Positions 35,037 through 48,120 of a stretch of DNA of 64,000 nt are shown piece by piece; positions within the stretch are counted from its first letter, which is position 1, and each line of letters starts with the position of its first letter. The notes under the pieces are model-generated. The model made no database searches and had not been told where the DNA came from. It saw nothing but the letters and a program-made list of their open reading frames with translations. The stretch lies in the NCBI GenBank assembly GCA_020747065.1, contig JAGMVK010000007.1, positions 1,302,001-1,366,000 on the forward strand, read 5' to 3'. Origin of the DNA: Cadophora sp. MPI-SDFR-AT-0126. Lineage: Eukaryota; Ascomycota; Leotiomycetes; Helotiales; Ploettnerulaceae. A program made the translations under genes and the position numbers.

Positions 35037-36427
35037 CCTATATCTGGATAGCTTGTTCCAGTGACATATATGATGTGGATCACAGTGGCAACATTTTACT
35101 CTTTGCAGTCATGAGGCTACTTTTCTTCCCTTCTTGTATAAATTCAGCCATATCAACTGTAAAAAATGAAGACATCAATTTATGACATTCTCATTGGGCG
35201 GTTTCGTTATGTTTCATGGATTGGGTACGGAGAACTGCTACTCCACTTGAATCTAGCACTCTGTACGGCTCGGCAGTTTAGGCGTTTGGCGATGAGATAT
35301 GTCGTAGTTGTAGTCTCTAATATAGCGTTTTGGTTTCGTGATTGGCATTGTGGGTTTTAGCAGTTGCCTTCTTTGAGCAGAGCCCGATCATTTCTGTAAC
35401 ATTGCAGATGTGAAGTAATGGCAAGGAGGAGACTATCCTCTGCCTGTAAATACGGGTGTAGCATTGCAGAATAGCGATCCAACATGTTGGAATCATTTAG
35501 GTCCTGGGCGAGAATGGTAGTCTGTGAGGTGTTGAGGCTTCTGCATGATCTGTATGGACGCAATAGGTCCAGCAGTGGTAGCACTTGCAGCTACTGCATT
35601 GGGCCTCAATAGCGAAAGATGATCCTCCCAGATAACATAGTCCCGTGTCCTTCCTGGGACACAACGAAATTGTCGTCAGGCTACAAGGCTCCCTTTGCTA
35701 AGGCCAAACGACTCATGTAAATAAACAAGCGAGGTGATGTTGAAGGATTTGCCAACAATGATACAACATGTTTCTGATGTATCGGCTATGTAAAGGGAAG
35801 TAAGCCTATTTGCCTATACGGCCAAATTTAGGATCTGGCGCCACCAAATAATTTGAAATAGTTCGTCCTTTGTCCTTCTGTCCAAGCATCAGACCATGAT
35901 CGGATCAATTTTTCAGGCTGGTTGCCCCCGATGACAAAGCATTCGCCGGGTGCGAGTACATTTTATGTAGCGACATCATGGAATTTCTGGAAATAACTAG
36001 AAGCCTAGCAGTAGTCCTGTACCGCCTCCAACATCAAAATAAGGAGATAAACTGGAAGCAAGTGGGGGGCTTGAAAGAAAGAAGAGCGGGCGGATCACGT
36101 GTCGCCTGAGCCTCGGCATCGTGCACAGGGCCGGATAGCTACATTTATTAATTGAAAGCCAATAGTAAACATCTCATTCTTTCATGCCTTTCCTCTTCAC
36201 CGTGCTTTGCTGCGAGCTGCCGACACTTGACCGCCTCGTAGCTGAGGTTGAAAAATATCAGACTATCATATGCATTTTAGCCAATGAAATTTTAGTGGTT
36301 AAATCCCGAGATCGGGGGCGTCTAGTAGCTTTTTTTCTCGCTTCCCCTCCATTTTTCCTGCACCTACCTGGTACTGCACCTGCACCTCCGGACCCATGCT
36401 TTTGCCTTGACCATATTGCACTTTCTT

Positions 36428-36453
36428 TTCCTCTCCTCCTCCTCCTCCTCCCC
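36428..36453. repeat. CTC triplet repeat / polypyrimidine tract
   Basis: A run of CTC triplets within a longer pyrimidine tract in the homocitrate synthase promoter. Such tracts are common just upstream of fungal transcription starts. Confidence 0.7.
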
Positions 36454-36465
36454 ACAATTGAAGTA

Positions 36466-36494
36466 GAGTCATAAGCAAAATACCGTCCTGACTC
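36466..36494. promoter_or_regulatory. Two TGACTC (CPC1/GCN4-type) elements
   Basis: GAGTCA at 36466-36471 and TGACTC at 36489-36494 lie about 150-175 bases ahead of the homocitrate synthase ATG. They match the core of the bZIP site used by general amino-acid control, which fits a lysine biosynthesis gene. Both lack one base of the full palindrome on one side. Confidence 0.45.
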
Positions 36495-36639
36495 TCTTAC
36501 TCATATTTTCCCCCTTCCAAGTGAATACAAATACAAATATCCTCTCTTCGCCCTCTTCTTCAACCTCCAAAATATTCCATCTGAATCCTTCCTCCTTCAT
36601 CCATTACAATAACAACACAACATCTACACATCAATCGCC

Positions 36640-38384
<1,745 letters not shown>

Positions 38385-39169
38385 AGACCATAATCTGTCG
38401 ATTTGCCGGAAGATTTCTGTATTTTTGCATCAACATCAAATCATACAACGGACTGGATATCATTGGGGCAACGCGGGGTCTGTGGAAGTCCCCTCCTTGC
38501 TTTCCTTCCAGAATTTGGTTGGCTGGCTCCCCGAAAAGTCTAAAAGTGGAATTCTGCTTAAGATCTATCACATGGATACCTCGAAAATCGCTGGTTAGAC
38601 TCTTGCATATATTTTCCTTCTAGGGGTGTTTGCGGATAGCGTTCTTTAGTCATTCTGCTGCTTTCTTTGTCGGCTGTGTACATATTACGATTCTATCCCA
38701 AAAGGTCTGCGAGAAAGCAATGGAATATTGAATGAATGAAGCCTTTAAACCATCGGTCTTCCGGTCGTAGTTGAAGCTTTCCTGTGTGAGATCTGAATGG
38801 CTTTCGTGACATTGTGCCTCATTGGTGAGGTCTGGAATGGGGATATGGGTTTATTGATACATGCCAGGGGATGGTCTCATTATTCTTTACCAATCGCTGA
38901 CAGTGTTCTGTCCACTCTTCCCTGGCTGCAAGAAGTTTGACAACGTCTATTGAGTTGGGTGTTTGTGCTTTTCTTCTTGTTGTTATTATCTGGACGACTC
39001 GCTTTGATGATGCGATCGAGGAAGCTGTGATCTTTAACAGTCACGGTCAGTACTTCAGATGTCGCATTAAAACCCTGGACACCACATCATCGTGGCATAA
39101 TGTGTCTTCATAAAATACATATTTGAAACCCAGCACAGAGTAAGGTAACTATCCATCTATCAACGTGAT
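38385..39169. other. Intergenic between homocitrate synthase and GEP3
   Basis: 785 bases between two converging stops. No open frame of note and no RNA gene recognised. Confidence 0.45.
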
Positions 39170-41360
39170 TTACAAAGCCGTACCAGCAGCCATCTTCCTT
39201 TTCTCCGCCTTCTTCGCACCCTTCATAGACTTCCTCGGGCGGCCGTGTAACTTGCCCTTCGTAGGTTTACCCGCCACATACAACCACGCATTCATCGGCC
39301 TCCTCGCACTGATAAACTGCCCTTCCGGTGAAAAGACCTCCACAGCAGGGCAGTCTGAATCAACATCCGCATCGTCTAGCTCAAGCCGTTTCTCGAACTC
39401 CCACTCCCCACTTCTTGAAGCTCGGTCAAACTCCTGCTTCCATTCACGTTCAAAGGAACGAACCTCTCCCGGCTTCTTTCGAACCTGTGCGACGAGTTCC
39501 ACCCACCCACATCCTTCAATCAGGATATCGGTTGCCAGAACTTTATACGGCAGGTTCTCGGGCTTGATGCCTATTGCCTTTGGGGACGTGATTGGGCCAG
39601 TCCGTTGGCGCGTGACGTCCCATTTCAACGGGAAGATCCCCGCTGATTTTATCTTGTCGCCTGTTCCAGGTAGAGAGATGTTCACGAGAGCCGATTCCCG
39701 CGTTTGCGCCTGCGTGCCGATTGCTTTCTCGGTGGCTGTTACGTGCGGATCGATAGGTGTGAATGCGTATGAGAGGAGTAAAAGATTGGGATCTGTAGGT
39801 GTGATGCGTATGAATCCGCCTAGGAGGAGAGACTGTCCTGGTCGGATAGTCTGCTGTTCCGGCTGGATGCGAGAGCGCATTACGAGGCTGGAGCGGTGCT
39901 CTGGCTGAACGTGGAGTTCGAGGTCGCCTCGAGAGAGGCCGGGGAGGTCAATGAGCTCCCCTTTGCCATTGCCGAAGGAAAGACGGATGGGTGAGGCGGT
40001 TGTGCCTGGGAGAGAGGAGACGAGTGGCATTGACGGGTAGTTGACTTCGGCGGGAGCTGGCGGGAGGAGGGAGGATAGGTCGAGGGAGGGCGAAGCTGAA
40101 GATTCGAATTTATCGAAAGCTGCTTGTAGTTCCATGTCAACTCCTGGGTGGACTGGAGCAGAATCTACGGTTTCTGATGTGACTGGACTGTCCATCGCCC
40201 CTTCAATGCTCTCCGTGCTTGCCACTACCATCCCAAGCACAACATCCTTGCTTCCGTCTGACTCTGTGCCAGCTCTTGCAGGTAAAATAGTCCCCAGTTT
40301 CTTGTCCGAAGTCTTCCTTCCCTTAGGAAAAACATCATGAAAAAGCTGACTCTTCCCAACATTGACTTTCCCAACCATCCATCCAGCACCACCTCTTTTC
40401 CATATATCCTCTTTAAGCTCCTTCGTCCACCACGCCTGCTTCGCACTCACACATCTAACATTTCCCAGTCGAACATCTTTTGCTGACCTGCCCAGTGCAT
40501 CTCTAAGAACTTCTCTGAGGTATGGCATCAACGAATCGACCTGAGTCTTCAAAGGTGCTAATAAATCGGACCGTGTGATGATGAAGCTGACTTCTGTCTT
40601 TCGCCCATGATAGAACCTGCCCGTTTTCGACCTTCTATTCAGCGATCTCTGTGGCGTGATATTTAAAAGTTTCTGCAGGCCGGGGACAAGAGACATGGGA
40701 AAATCTGCTGCGTCAATGACATGGTAGATATGGTTGTATTTGTGTGTTGATTCGAAAATGGTATCTTGTATAGATTGTATAGATGGATGGTGTATTGAGA
40801 CACCGCTTTCATGATGCTTCAGTTTATGGCATCTATCACATACTGGTGGTTCTGGTTTCGTGACTGCCAGGAATTAGCAAAAGTTCTACTACATTGTCTT
40901 CATAGTCCTAACCTGGAGCTTCCAGAGTACCCAAATTCAACCTCGCAGCTTCTGGTCCTGCTCGTTCTAGAGCTGACCTTACGATCTCATCTTCCGCAGA
41001 CAGTCCCTGTGCCGATGCTCCTTCTACAAAGGTCTTGACAGACTTCCTCGTGAGGGTATAGAATCCATGCCCATCACTGTCAACGGTCTGCGAGAGGGCA
41101 CCGCACCCTGCACATTGCTGCGGTAGTTTTTGTAATGACGGCTTTCCAGTCCCTTGGGGTTTGGGGGGTACTTTAGGTGCTGTTGAACTAATATGCCGTC
41201 TCTGCGAAGCTGGCGGAGTAGAATTCGACGGTCTCTGATTGCATTGACTAGGTATCGAAGGCGTCCTAAGGATAGCAGGACACAGAAAGGTTGGTATATC
41301 TACCAGCGGTATTCCAACCTGCCTCACTACTCGTCGCACAATGCGTATACTTGTTGCCAT
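39170..41360 (-). CDS. GEP3: Mitochondrial circularly permuted GTPase Gep3 (Mtg3)
   Basis: Two exons (41360-40913 and 40863-39170) give 713 aa. Gep3 (genetic interactor of prohibitins 3, also called Mtg3) is a mitochondrial YqeH-like GTPase needed for small-subunit rRNA maturation. An Arg/Thr-rich presequence precedes a split zinc finger (QCAGCG, Cys83/86, and CDRCH, Cys158/161). The family block HKYNHIYHVIDAADFPMSL follows. The GTPase motifs are permuted: TRSD (G4, 246-249), SAK (G5, about 289), then GKVNVGKS (G1, 314-321) and much later DLPG (G3). A C-terminal domain ends in a Lys/Arg-rich tail. A Ser/Pro-rich insert separates G1 from G3. Head-to-head with MRP49, 189 bases apart. A plus-strand 247-codon frame over its 3' half is an antisense shadow. 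Confidence 0.93.
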
Positions 41361-41549
41361 TTTCCATCTAGGTGAAATGTGCCCTCGATGATTCCTGGAG
41401 TGCTGTCTGGAGATCTCGAAAGGCCCCTAAACTTTTTTGACAGGGATTCGGATGCAGTAGCGCCAATGCTTAAATAATTTACAGATGCACCTCAGACAAC
41501 CTGATGTTCGATATCTGCCAGCACTGAACAGGTCAAGAACATACTCAAA
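41361..41549. promoter_or_regulatory. Shared divergent promoter, GEP3 and MRP49
   Basis: Only 189 bases separate the start codons of two mitochondrial translation genes. I see no clear named motif, but both promoters must fit here. Confidence 0.5.
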
Positions 41550-42339
41550 ATGGTGTCTGTTATAAAGAGGATGAGAAAGCTGAGAGCTGTACGTATCTCC
41601 TGTCCGAAGTACTCGTAAAAGTCGAATGCTAACTTGCGGTATGTAGAAGGTACACAACCCTGCAAGACATCGACATACATACAGAACCTCAATTGACACA
41701 GAATGCAGTTGCTCGCCATAAGAATAGGTCCAGGAGCAGCAGTGTTACCGCCCGAAGTAACAAGAATACACATGGACTTTGCGCGCGACATAGAGGATGG
41801 ACATTACGGACCCAGGTACAACATCCTGAGCTCCCAACACAGCTCTTCACCACCCGTACTAACTGTGCCAAAGGAAATTCTGGCGTAATTGCCTCCCCCG
41901 ATTAAAATATCACAATCCCGCCGTCCCCATGACCGTCAACCGCACGAAAGACCAATCCGGTCCAGCGCTCCTGACAATCCATTTCACAAGTCCCTCAGCA
42001 GCAGCGAATACCAAGTCAGAGATCTCTTCCACGACCACGAAACAAACATCCAGCGCACCCGTAGCAGCGACGAAGACCGGGCCACCGACAGAGAGGACAG
42101 AAGTCATCAACATGAAGCACAGGCCCGAGTCGGAGATCTTGGATCAGTTACTGGCGATCACGAAGGCGAGGGTTGTAAAGCCTACGGCGGAGGAGACGAG
42201 GCAGATTCAAGAGATTGAGGATCAGAACGCTAGGAGTGAAAGGGATTCTATTATGATGGCTGAGGTCAATGCGAAGAGGAAACGAGAGGAGGCTATTTTG
42301 ATACAAGCCAGAGGGGACCCGGATGCGTTGATGGGCTGA
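41550..42339 (+). CDS. MRP49: Mitochondrial large-subunit ribosomal protein Mrp49 (mL61)
   Basis: Three exons (41550-41588, 41709-41815, 41874-42339) give 203 aa. The product belongs to the L51/S25/CI-B8 thioredoxin-like family of mitoribosomal proteins. Clear blocks are KRMRKLRALLAIRIGPGAAV, PPEVTRIHMDFARDIEDGHYG, and GPRKFWRNCLPRLKYHNPAV across the second splice, then MTVNRTKDQSGPA. The second intron carries a perfect TACTAAC branch site. The C-terminal third is charged and helical (EETRQIQEIEDQNARSERD), a fungal extension. The short first exon codes for 13 residues, and the start MVSVIKRM fits the family. Divergent from GEP3. Confidence 0.93.
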
Positions 42340-42638
42340 TTTTTTATGCGAAGGACTACAAAATGCATGGATTCGGCGTTGGCTGTACAAATATGTGTTG
42401 AAATATATGTAAAATTACGCTCAAGCATCCAAATTTGGTCTCAACTTGCCCAAAGAGCAATTCGCGATGATTTAAGGGCATAGGGACGAATCATTGATTT
42501 TATGTCACAATGCTGGTCATCAGCTACAGTCCAGTAAGCCGCCCCCTGAAGCTCGTTCTTGATTTTGTTTAGACACCTTCGAGCGTCTATAACGCCATGC
42601 TCCAAAGCCCCTTAGGTTTAAACGCCTTCCATGATGCA
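42340..42638. other. Convergent 3' intergenic region, MRP49 and HUL4
   Basis: 299 bases between two converging stops. Only 3' untranslated sequence is expected; nothing else seen. Confidence 0.4.
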
Positions 42639-45600
42639 TTACTTCAATCCAAACCCCTCGCTCTCGGTCACAGCACGCCAGAGGATGTACTCCAGCTTCT
42701 CCTTAGAAGAATAACGCCATAGAGACAACATATTGAAGCACGTACGAGCTACTGGAAACCTTGGACCATCGTCACCAAGGCACGAGAGCTTGATCACAAG
42801 GTTGGTTGCACCCATTGCAGGGATACGATCGCTTCCAGTGATGAAGCTGAGTAACTTTCGTTGATCTTTCGGTCTGGCAGCCTCGAAGGATTGCCAAAAC
42901 CATTGCACCACTGGCTCGGTCTCTGTGGCATTCGGTACGTTCCAATTCTCACAGATTGATACCGCTCGAAGGGAAGCAATGTCGAGCGGTTCATCAGAAC
43001 CTCTTATGAGAAGCTCGATTTCTTCTGGTCTGAATAATGAGAGAGCGTTCCCTCCACAAACTGTGAAAAAGCCCCTTTTGAATGGTTCAAATTGACGAGC
43101 AACAGCAGTGTCAAGTAGATATCGAACATACAAGTCGACGAATTCTCTACGGTTGGCATTCGTTACTGCTCTCTTCTCTCCATCTGGGCAGAGGGGTACT
43201 TGAGATACTTGGCCATATCGGTCAACATCAGCTACGAAGTCCCGACAAAAGGTGGCTTCAACATCACCATCGAAGTCGAGGAGTTGCTGAAGTCCACGAG
43301 CCAGGCTCGGTCGGAACTCGGCCAAGTCTTCAAGCGAATATGTCATAGAAGGCTTCGCATGGGATGTTGCGCCAGGTGCAGCTGCAGGAGCAGCCGCAAG
43401 TAGCTTACGGAAAGCAAAAGGTGGCAGTGCCACGTCGAGTATGGTAGAATTGTAGATTGCCAATCCAAGGACAACACCAACCAGAAAGAATTGGTCTGTT
43501 GTCTCAAAGCTGTTCGGGTTGAAGTAGCAGAACCCAGAGTCATCATCGTAGGCGAACATTCCTGGACAAGTTAGCATCTTTCTTATTAGTGTCCGAAATT
43601 CCTTACCATGCTCAGGATTGAAGACGTCCCTAACTAGTAGCAGGAACCATTCTTTCCGTAGACCACCGGCGTCAATACCTTCTTCACCCTTGAACTCAAT
43701 ACGCAAACCTTTCTTGATTTCCTCTCCACCAATTCCAACAACTTCGCCCACCCCTTTCAAACTATCTTCCACGAGACATTCTCTCCTGATTTTCAAGACC
43801 AGGTATTGGTTGACAGTCTTCCGAGTCATGATGCTGTCGAAGAATGCCTCTCTGGCCTTCACTTCCATTTGTCGTCTAGCATCGTGTTCCATGATCTGAA
43901 TCTTAGCCCATATGCTGAGGAAAAAGGGGTATTGGCAGAAGGCAAATTTGCCTCGCTTAGACTCCCATGCCTCAAAATCGGCTATCAGATCCGAATAGTC
44001 GAGAAGGGTATTGTAGAAGTCGCTCGTGGGTAGGATCTGCCCATGATTATGCGCCCTATCTCGAGCAGCCAAGCCAGCACTATGAGCTCCTAGCAATGTG
44101 GCTAATGTTGGTTTTGCTTCCCCGCGCCTTGCAAGGCCGCTATTGTTTGCTGAAAATACCAATGCCATCACTCTCGCTGCAGCTTTGATTTGCCAATCAT
44201 CGTTGTAGATAACCAGCTTCGGTTTGCCATCGTGCTTTTTGCTTGACTGACCCGGAGTTCCAAGAGCTGCGTGGAGAGCTGCCGAAGTAGCTCGTCCGGA
44301 TCCACCAATATTGGGCACAAGATCCGCGGTTGGATCCTGGTCAACTTCTCGCTTCTTGCCATGCTGCCTCGTGAGCCGGTATGTAACAAAGCTACCAATC
44401 AAATCTGTAATCCTCCGAAACTGGCCATCCGAAAACCTTGCAAACCATGAGACAAGGTGGTGATGGCATTCGTTCGGCACATTTGACAAGAGTCCCAGAA
44501 TACGTTTGATGATGCCCGAATGCTGTCCCGAACTGCCTCTGCTCCCATCAGGTTTCGCAGGTGCTTTAGCTTCAGTACCTCCGCGTGCACCTGTAGCAGC
44601 TCGTCTATTGGAGCTTTCTCGTGCTCGTTCCTGCGATCTTGACCGGCTCCCCTCTCCCAATTTTGGTGCGTTATGTGTAGGATACAACAGGGGATTGGTG
44701 AGAATAATGAGAAGAAATCGGAGATCGCTAGGCTCTTTCAAGGGTCGTCCAGGTCGCTTGAGCAAACTTTCGATAGCCTTCAGCAGGACCCGTTGCGCGT
44801 GAAACTGCGCCTCCATGATTCGATCGTCAATATCATCCATTACCGAGTCGGACGGGGTTTTGAGCTGTGATTCACGAGTTTCTGCAATTAGGACTTCATC
44901 CAACCTTTTCCGCCATGACTTTCCTGCGTTGAGAACCAAATGGTACCATTCGCTCACATCAGACCATTCCACTCGAGGAGATCTCACAGTGACAATGTCC
45001 GTGGTATCATTCGAGGTATCTCCAACACGGTGTGTACGTGACCTCTCGGGGCTTCGCAGATCGGATCGATTGCCTGTCCACCAGGAGCCATTTTCGGCAA
45101 AGTCACCAATGAGAAGTGTTTTTGCGTCCATCTCAGACAATTCTGTCTCCTTTCGAGCGCTGCGGTCAGCCATAGGGGCTGTTATGTTCCGCCTAATGCC
45201 TTCACTTTGAGCTCTCGGTGCCATGCTTGGCCGGATTGTGCTAAAAGAGCTGTTGATACATTCGAAGGAACCAAAAGAAGCGATGATGTAGTCTTCTAGA
45301 GGCTTGAAAATGCCCTGTGTAGCACCAATTATATCCTGGTGGATCTTCTCCCCTGTCTGCTTTTCGTCTAGATTTCCCGTCCTCCGAGTCCTAGAATGAA
45401 GTTCCCTGTTCCTCTGTTCCATGTGAACATCGAGAAAGCTTCCTGGGGAAGACTTCGAGTATGGAAGAGCTTTGGGTGGAGTCGGATGCAATTCACGTCC
45501 ACAAAGATTCAACGGTCCGTCTGTTTGGATGATAGATCGGCCGAAGAGATGCTCTGGGGCATTGTTGGCTTGGGATTCAAGACCGCCTTCCTCAGAATTC

Positions 45601-46413
45601 TCCTGCTCAAGATTCTGTCCATCTTTACTCAAGGGTGCGATTTCCCAAGTGGGCGATCGAGGTGGAGGCGGAACTGGACTTGAAGTAGATCCTTCACCGT
45701 ATTTCAAGCGTTCTACAAGATAGGTTGTGACGCACTGGTCGACAATTTGCTTGGTTTTTGACAGAGACAACGGGGTGACTGATTGATATGAGTACAATGT
45801 TCGAATCGCAGTTATAGAACGCACCTTTCTGAGCATGACCTGATCTAGGATATGTACCAGCTTTGGCCGTAACAGGAGCCCTATGCCCGTCCCCTTGTCT
45901 CGCCTCGAGTGCAACTGGCTTGAGGTCATTGATTGTCAGGCAGACAGCACACCTGAAAACTTTCAACTCCTTTGGCCACCGCACCATAGAGTCGCATGTC
46001 ATACATTTCCCAGTCGTCAAGTCCTTGTCGGGTACTTTTTGCTTGGGTGTTGGGTTTTGTATAATATTTCGAGCTGCGATGGGGGAGATGGAGTCTTCGT
46101 CTGTGGACTCGAATCCAGCTGCCCTCGCAGATTCACCATGGCGCTTCTTTTTCGTCGAAAACAATGAGGGAAATGGGTGGCTCATTGAGCGTCCATGGCT
46201 TGAAATCCGTGTTGGTTTCGAGGTGCTCGAAGCACCATGATTCGAGTGAGATGGAGGAGGCAAGCTCGGAATTCCATATGCATTGTTGAGTATATCGGCT
46301 TCAGAAATTCTGGGACGTGGTTGGGCAGGAGATGTCGGTGGTCCAATGGCTGGATTGGGACCCGACTCTGTGCGTGTACTGGGTGAAAGCAGTCTGCTTG
46401 ACCACGGAGGCAT
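42639..46413 (-). CDS. HUL4: HECT-domain E3 ubiquitin ligase, Hul4-like
   Basis: Three exons (46413-45858, 45778-43607, 43561-42639) give 1,216 aa. It would pass ubiquitin from an E2 through its own Cys to substrates; yeast Hul4 acts with Tom1 and the nuclear exosome co-factors. The N-terminus is Ser/Pro-rich, with a small zinc-ribbon-like motif CMTCDSMVRWPKELKVFRC at about residue 145. A long middle region follows, then the HECT domain over the last 350 residues (VFNPEHGMFAYDDDSG, FLVGVVLGLAIYNSTILD). Cys1184 in RTCFNMLSL is the catalytic residue, and the tail ends SEGFGLK. The 45-nt second intron is in frame and stop-free, so retention would insert 15 residues into the HECT domain. An exon further upstream cannot be excluded. 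Confidence 0.92.
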
Positions 46414-47279
46414 TGCACAGCTCTGGCTCGTGGGATGCTCGATTCCGGTCGCACATAGAGTGTTGACCGTTCATTGAAGAGGTCGGGAGAATATCAGGCT
46501 CATCTGCAAGGTTTCGGAACTGTTCCTGATTTGCCGCGGATTTGTTTTCGTCCTCGTATTTGCTTGCTAGGGCAGTATGATGAAGCTGAAGCACGATCGT
46601 TGGAACGGCGTGTTTCCGTCCTTCCAGGACGCGCTTCCCCAAGCTTTGGATTTTGTTGACAAGGAAGTATCGTTCTGCCTAGCGGCCATCCAATATAACT
46701 TCTTGACTGAAATATTTTCTGTCAAGAGGGAGCTCTCAATTCAGGAGAAATAAGTAAACTGTCAAAGGTAATCGGCCCATGATGCAGAGTGGATGCACCC
46801 CGGTTTCAATTCAAGCGGCTAGTTGATAGAGGGGCATTTGGGCAGGGGTGATCCTCCAACAAACTTGAGCTTGACAGACTCTGTCTTATCAGATGGGGAT
46901 GCGAATCGGTGCTTCCTAGTCACTATTTTTGGGATTTACAGGGAAAGAAAGGTGTTGCTTTGGTGTAGCCTTATGAAGTAACCGAGAAATTCCTCACTGG
47001 CAGTTTTGTACGTGAAGACAGTTCTCATGAGAATCAGAGTGTAGCAGGGCCAAATGAAATAGCAGATCCATTCCAGCTGGGTGGCATGAGTTCAAGTGGA
47101 GCAGATGTGCGTTTTCCGCCATCACCTTGAAAATCTTTCGCCGGGTTCAATCTTTCATTCATTCATTCATCCATGTATGAAATCAGCAAAATCGCCAATT
47201 TGCCAGGCTATAACCCAGAGCAATATCCACCCTTGCATTTCGAAGAAGCACAAACCACCCAAAACTCCCACTAACACAT
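46414..47279. other. Intergenic between HUL4 and RPL15
   Basis: 866 bases holding the HUL4 promoter and the eL15 3' region. A tetranucleotide repeat sits at 47154-47172. Short frames only. Confidence 0.4.
47154..47172. repeat. ATTC tetranucleotide microsatellite
   Basis: Four tandem ATTC units plus a partial one, downstream of the eL15 stop. Potentially length-polymorphic. Confidence 0.75.
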
Positions 47280-48120
47280 CTATCTGTAGCGTTGGAGGTT
47301 GAGGGTGTTGTGTCTCTTCCAGGTCTTTCTGCGGCCAGCGGTCGTCTTGTTGTATCCGTGACCCTTGCCCAAACCACGAGACTTCTTGCCGGTTGCCGTA
47401 AGTCCACGAGACTCGCGGTGCTTGTGGACTGGGTTGACGATCCAGTTGATACGAGCATCACGGCGAATAGCCTTATGTTGAGGGTCGACGAGGATGACCT
47501 CGAAGTACTTGTAGGTGGAGTCCTGGTTGATCCAGTAGGAGTTCAAGACACGCAAGTTGGCGCAGCGACGTCCGACACGCTCCTCAGCAGTCGACTTCAA
47601 TGATCGTTGGTACTTGAGTTGGTTGACACCCTGGTTGGTTGGCTTGCCTACATAGAAACCGTCAACATTGCTCTTTCAGGCCACGACTCCGACCTCCCCA
47701 AAGTATGTCTTACCATATGTAGCACCCTTTGGCACTGGGCGCTTGCGGCCTCCACGGCGGACACGGACACGGTAAATGACATAGCCTTGCTTGGCCTTGT
47801 AGCCCAGACGGCGTGCCTTGTCCGGACGAGATGGGCGGGAAGCACGGTGGATGACGTTCAATTGTCGAAGCTATATTATGCACTCTCAGCAAAGTTCAAC
47901 GAGTGTATAGCAAGGAGCATAATAATATGTCCACAATCAATTCCACGTCCCCAACATTTCAATGTATCCGAAGAGCAGATATCGAAGTATTGGTTTGGGT
48001 TTCGAGGAGTAACAAAGGATCGATTTATCTTACCTCCCAGCATCGAACGCGGAGAAGGAAGCGGAGGACATCGGACTGCTTCTTCTTTTGCAGCTCCTCA
48101 ACATACTTAAGGGCACCCAT
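47280..48120 (-). CDS. RPL15: 60S ribosomal protein eL15
   Basis: Three coding exons (48120-48034, 47870-47714, 47647-47280) give 203 aa, the exact family length. Motifs run without a gap: [21 protein letters not shown], then [91 protein letters not shown]. eL15 is a core 60S protein near the exit tunnel. CTCGCAG stands directly before the ATG, so a further intron in the leader almost certainly ends there, with its donor (AAG|GTCAGT) at about 48297. The two internal introns are 163 and 66 nt. Confidence 0.97.

Larger units (their letters stand above)
35037..36639. other. 1.6 kb upstream of homocitrate synthase
   Basis: No gene supported. The right half is the homocitrate synthase promoter and leader. 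It has a CTC-rich polypyrimidine repeat at about 36428-36453, two TGACTC elements, and a 96-codon open frame (36184-36474) that I read as promoter sequence rather than a gene. The left half (35037-36100) has only short frames. Confidence 0.45.

Noticed and set aside
36184..36474. 96-codon frame as a regulatory upstream ORF of homocitrate synthase
   Set aside because: Probably lies before the transcription start; composition follows the polypyrimidine promoter tract.
39165..39908. 247-codon plus-strand frame
   Set aside because: Antisense shadow of the GEP3 C-terminal domain.
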